15,615 bases of DNA, taken from contig JAFGBW010000173.1 in the NCBI GenBank assembly GCA_016932965.1, positions 1-15,615 of the forward strand. The letters run 5' to 3'. Below are positions 13,409 to 15,615 of the stretch, piece after piece. Numbering within the stretch: position 1 is the first letter of the stretch; each line of letters begins with the position of its first letter. Made by a program: the position numbers and the translations under genes. Under the pieces are notes generated by a model. That model had not been told where the DNA came from. It ran no database searches and saw only the letters and a program-made list of their open reading frames with translations. Source of the stretch: Candidatus Auribacterota bacterium. Lineage in GTDB: Bacteria; Auribacterota; JAFGBW01.

Positions 13409-15615
13409 ATGGAAACGATCATTCAGAAAGAGAAACAAACAAAGCCCCGGCACGAAATGGCTGCCCTGCTGATTTTGTTCTTTTTGATTTTCCAGGTCCT
13501 CAGTTATTATTCCTATAATCCTTATGATCTTTCCTATCACTCAACCCACCCCAATAACCCTTGTGTGAATCACGGTGGCATCATCGGCGCCTATCTCACT
13601 TTCATCTTTCTTTTTACCTACGGGCTCGCTTACTGTATTGCCCCTTTTTTTATCCTGTCATTGATCATCAGGCTCTTTCTTGGGCTGAGTTTCATCGACT
13701 TCTTAAAATGGCTGCTATTTTTAAACCTTTCCATGATTTCCGCCTCCATTGTCCTTTCCGTGAATACGTATCCGGGACTGGACGCTGCGGTATTCCGCTA
13801 TCAGCTGGTTTCAGCCGGAGGGATCGTGGGAACGGTCCTCGGACAGGAAGTGATCCTTCAGTTTCTGGGCAAATCCGGCGGTTTTGTCATCTCCCTTCTC
13901 CTATTCCTGATTTCCTTACAGGGAATCGGCCGATTTTCCTATTTACAGGTCATTAAAAGGGTTTACCAGACTTTTGTGTATGTTTTCTCTATCGTAAAAA
14001 AAAGCCTCTTCAGGATCCTCTCTTCCATCCGGGAATATCATGCAAAAAGACAAAAACGAAAAAAAGAGAAGGAGGCGGAACAAAAAATCATTTCCGCTTC
14101 AGAGCCGCCCCCCTATCAGGGGACTTTCAATCCTGATTGGGGGCCCAAGCAGGCAGAGGAAAAAGAAACCTCCCCTCTTCCGGAAAAAAACTCCGAATCC
14201 CGGGAAGACCTGTCCGGTTCCAGATCCGTCAGAAAAAAGAAAGGAGACTGGGCTTTTCCCGGTTTAGACCTTTTGAAACCCCCTCAGGAAGTGAACCTGG
14301 ACCTGGAGGAAAACATCAAAGCCAATGCGGAAAAACTGATCCAGACACTGCATGAGTTCGAGGTGGAAGCCGACGTGGTCGGTGTTGAGACCGGTCCTGT
14401 GATTACCCGTTATGAAATCCAGATCGGTTCAGGAATCAAAGTCCAGAAAGTCACTTCACTGGATAATGACCTGGCACTCGCCATGCGGGCCAAAAGCGTC
14501 CGGATCATCGCCCCTATCCCTGGAAAAGCGGCCATCGGGATCGAGATCCCGAATCAAATCAGGCGGATGGTGTATTTCAAGGAACTGTTGAATTCCGATG
14601 CATTTAAAAAAATGAAGCACACCATTCCTTTGATTCTGGGAAAAGACATCAGCGGAAAACCGGTTTTTGCGGACCTGGTTTCCATGCCGCATTTGTTGAT
14701 TGCCGGGGCAACAGGTTCGGGGAAATCGGTCTGCATCAACAGCATCATCATGAGCCTTCTGTATACGCTGTCTCCTGCGGAAGTAAAAATCATGATGGTG
14801 GATCCCAAGAAAGTCGAAATGACCGGCTACAAGAACCTGCCGCACCTTTATGTCCCCCTTATCACCAATCCCAATAAAGTGGCCATCGGGCTTCGCTGTC
14901 TGATCGAGGAAATGGAAAACCGCTACCATCTCTTCAAAGAAGTTGAAGTCCGGAACATCGAAAGTTACAACAAAAAAGACAAAACACCCTACCGTAAAAA
15001 AATGAAATCCGGACCGGGAGATAACGGGGAACCGCTAAAAATTCTCCCTGAAAAACTGCCCTACATCGTGGTTTTAATCGACGAGCTGGCGGACCTCATG
15101 ATGATCGCCCGCTCGGAAGTGGAAAGTTCCATTGTCCGTCTGGCCCAGCTCTCCCGTGCGGTCGGGATCCATCTGATCCTGGCCACCCAGCGCCCCAGTG
15201 TGGATGTGGTGACGGGCCTCATCAAGGCAAACGTGCCGGGCCGGATTGCCTTCCGGGTTTCAGCCAAGGTGGATTCCAGGACTGTCCTGGACACGATCGG
15301 CGCGGAAAAACTTCTGGGTTACGGCGACATGCTGTTTTTAAGCCCGCAAAGCTCGGATATTGTCCGGATCCAGGGCGCGTACCTGGATGACGATGAAATC
15401 AGAAAGGCCGTTGAATACTGGGAATCCCAGGGGGAACCGGAATACGACCCGGTCACGTTGAACGCTCTGGAAGGTCCTTCTGATTTCGAAGGAGAGGAAG
15501 ACCCCCTTTTCAAGGAGGCGGTTGAATTCATCCGGGAAACCCAGCAGGCTTCCACGTCCCTTCTGCAGAGAAAATTCAAGATCGGCTACAACCGCGCCTC
15601 GCGCCTCATGGAGGA
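13409..15615 (+). CDS. ftsK: DNA translocase FtsK/SpoIIIE (3' end outside window)
   Basis: This septum-anchored ATP-driven DNA pump clears and sorts chromosome termini during division and activates XerCD recombination at dif. The frame is open for 735 codons to the right edge. Four hydrophobic segments lie at about 17-34, 57-90, 97-118 and 157-176, followed by a basic, glutamate- and proline-rich linker (about 195-310). The alpha domain follows (NAEKLIQTLHEFEVEADVVG), then the RecA-like motor with Walker A GATGSGKS (433-440), DPKKVEM, Walker B VVLIDELADLM (Asp558, Glu559), LATQRPSVDVVTGLIKANVP and GAEKLLGYGDML. The C-terminal winged-helix gamma domain, which reads KOPS-type sites, begins at EAVEFIRETQQASTSLLQRK and stops at RLMEE; the family usually continues only about 25-40 residues. 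The ATG at 13409 is the first in frame and puts a normal short tail before helix 1, but no ribosome binding site precedes it. Confidence 0.95.
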   Translation, partial: METIIQKEKQTKPRHEMAALLILFFLIFQVLSYYSYNPYDLSYHSTHPNNPCVNHGGIIGAYLTFIFLFTYGLAYCIAPFFILSLIIRLFLGLSFIDFLKWLLFLNLSMISASIVLSVNTYPGLDAAVFRYQLVSAGGIVGTVLGQEVILQFLGKSGGFVISLLLFLISLQGIGRFSYLQVIKRVYQTFVYVFSIVKKSLFRILSSIREYHAKRQKRKKEKEAEQKIISASEPPPYQGTFNPDWGPKQAEEKETSPLPEKNSESREDLSGSRSVRKKKGDWAFPGLDLLKPPQEVNLDLEENIKANAEKLIQTLHEFEVEADVVGVETGPVITRYEIQIGSGIKVQKVTSLDNDLALAMRAKSVRIIAPIPGKAAIGIEIPNQIRRMVYFKELLNSDAFKKMKHTIPLILGKDISGKPVFADLVSMPHLLIAGATGSGKSVCINSIIMSLLYTLSPAEVKIMMVDPKKVEMTGYKNLPHLYVPLITNPNKVAIGLRCLIEEMENRYHLFKEVEVRNIESYNKKDKTPYRKKMKSGPGDNGEPLKILPEKLPYIVVLIDELADLMMIARSEVESSIVRLAQLSRAVGIHLILATQRPSVDVVTGLIKANVPGRIAFRVSAKVDSRTVLDTIGAEKLLGYGDMLFLSPQSSDIVRIQGAYLDDDEIRKAVEYWESQGEPEYDPVTLNALEGPSDFEGEEDPLFKEAVEFIRETQQASTSLLQRKFKIGYNRASRLME

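Noticed and set aside
14456-14929. 157-codon minus-strand frame inside ftsK
   Set aside because: It lies opposite the FtsK motor domain. Its His/Asp-rich translation is typical of an antisense shadow.
1-15615. CRISPR array, tRNA genes or insertion sequence
   Set aside because: There are no regularly spaced identical repeats, no cloverleaf with a T-loop GTTCRANNC pattern that I could support, and no transposase frame. The repeats present are degenerate and irregular.

Overview
The window is a stretch of bacterial chromosome with ordinary housekeeping genes (prmC, rpsU, ftsK), a set of carbohydrate-related genes, and unusually repeat-rich gaps between them. A TonB-dependent outer-membrane receptor with a signal peptide, together with nucleotide-sugar enzymes, points to a diderm (Gram-negative-type) bacterium. 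I cannot assign a phylum from this sequence. I see no tRNA, rRNA, transposase, phage gene or CRISPR array.

Layout. 1-378 has no convincing gene. 379-1357 (+) holds a possible 41-codon ORF overlapping the start of prmC, the release-factor glutamine methyltransferase. 1358-1925 is an AT-rich gap with an inverted repeat and a Fur-box-like site ahead of a 705-residue TonB-dependent receptor (1926-4043, +). After a structured-looking stretch and a promoter comes rpsU (4264-4461, +, TTG start), which ends at a small terminator. Three minus-strand genes follow: a DUF4301-family protein (4487-6127), a short purine-nucleoside-phosphorylase-fold nucleosidase (6378-6938) and a large GH94-type glycoside phosphorylase (7175-9910). 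Two perfect hairpins lie between the last two. A minus-strand pair (10133-11858) encodes a four-helix membrane protein and a UDP-HexNAc 6-dehydrogenase of the TviB/WbpO type. Divergent from it is an NTP_transf_5-like nucleotidyltransferase (11984-13009, +). A gap with a nested inverted repeat precedes ftsK (13409 to the right edge, +), which is cut off a few dozen residues before its expected end.

How the genes may work together. The dehydrogenase makes UDP-hexosaminuronic acid for a surface polysaccharide. The GH94 enzyme releases a sugar 1-phosphate from a beta-glucoside or oligosaccharide. The DUF4301 protein carries motifs that look to me like a UDP-sugar pyrophosphorylase, which would join sugar 1-phosphate to nucleotide sugar. 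This link is inference from motifs and proximity, not a demonstrated pathway.

The other striking property is in the gaps. Many contain degenerate short-word repeats (CTGAATTCT, GGTTTATGGTTG, AACTCAAAACT types), often arranged as imperfect inverted repeats. One 17-base word recurs in two gaps about 6.9 kb apart. This looks like a dispersed family of non-coding repeats in the genome.
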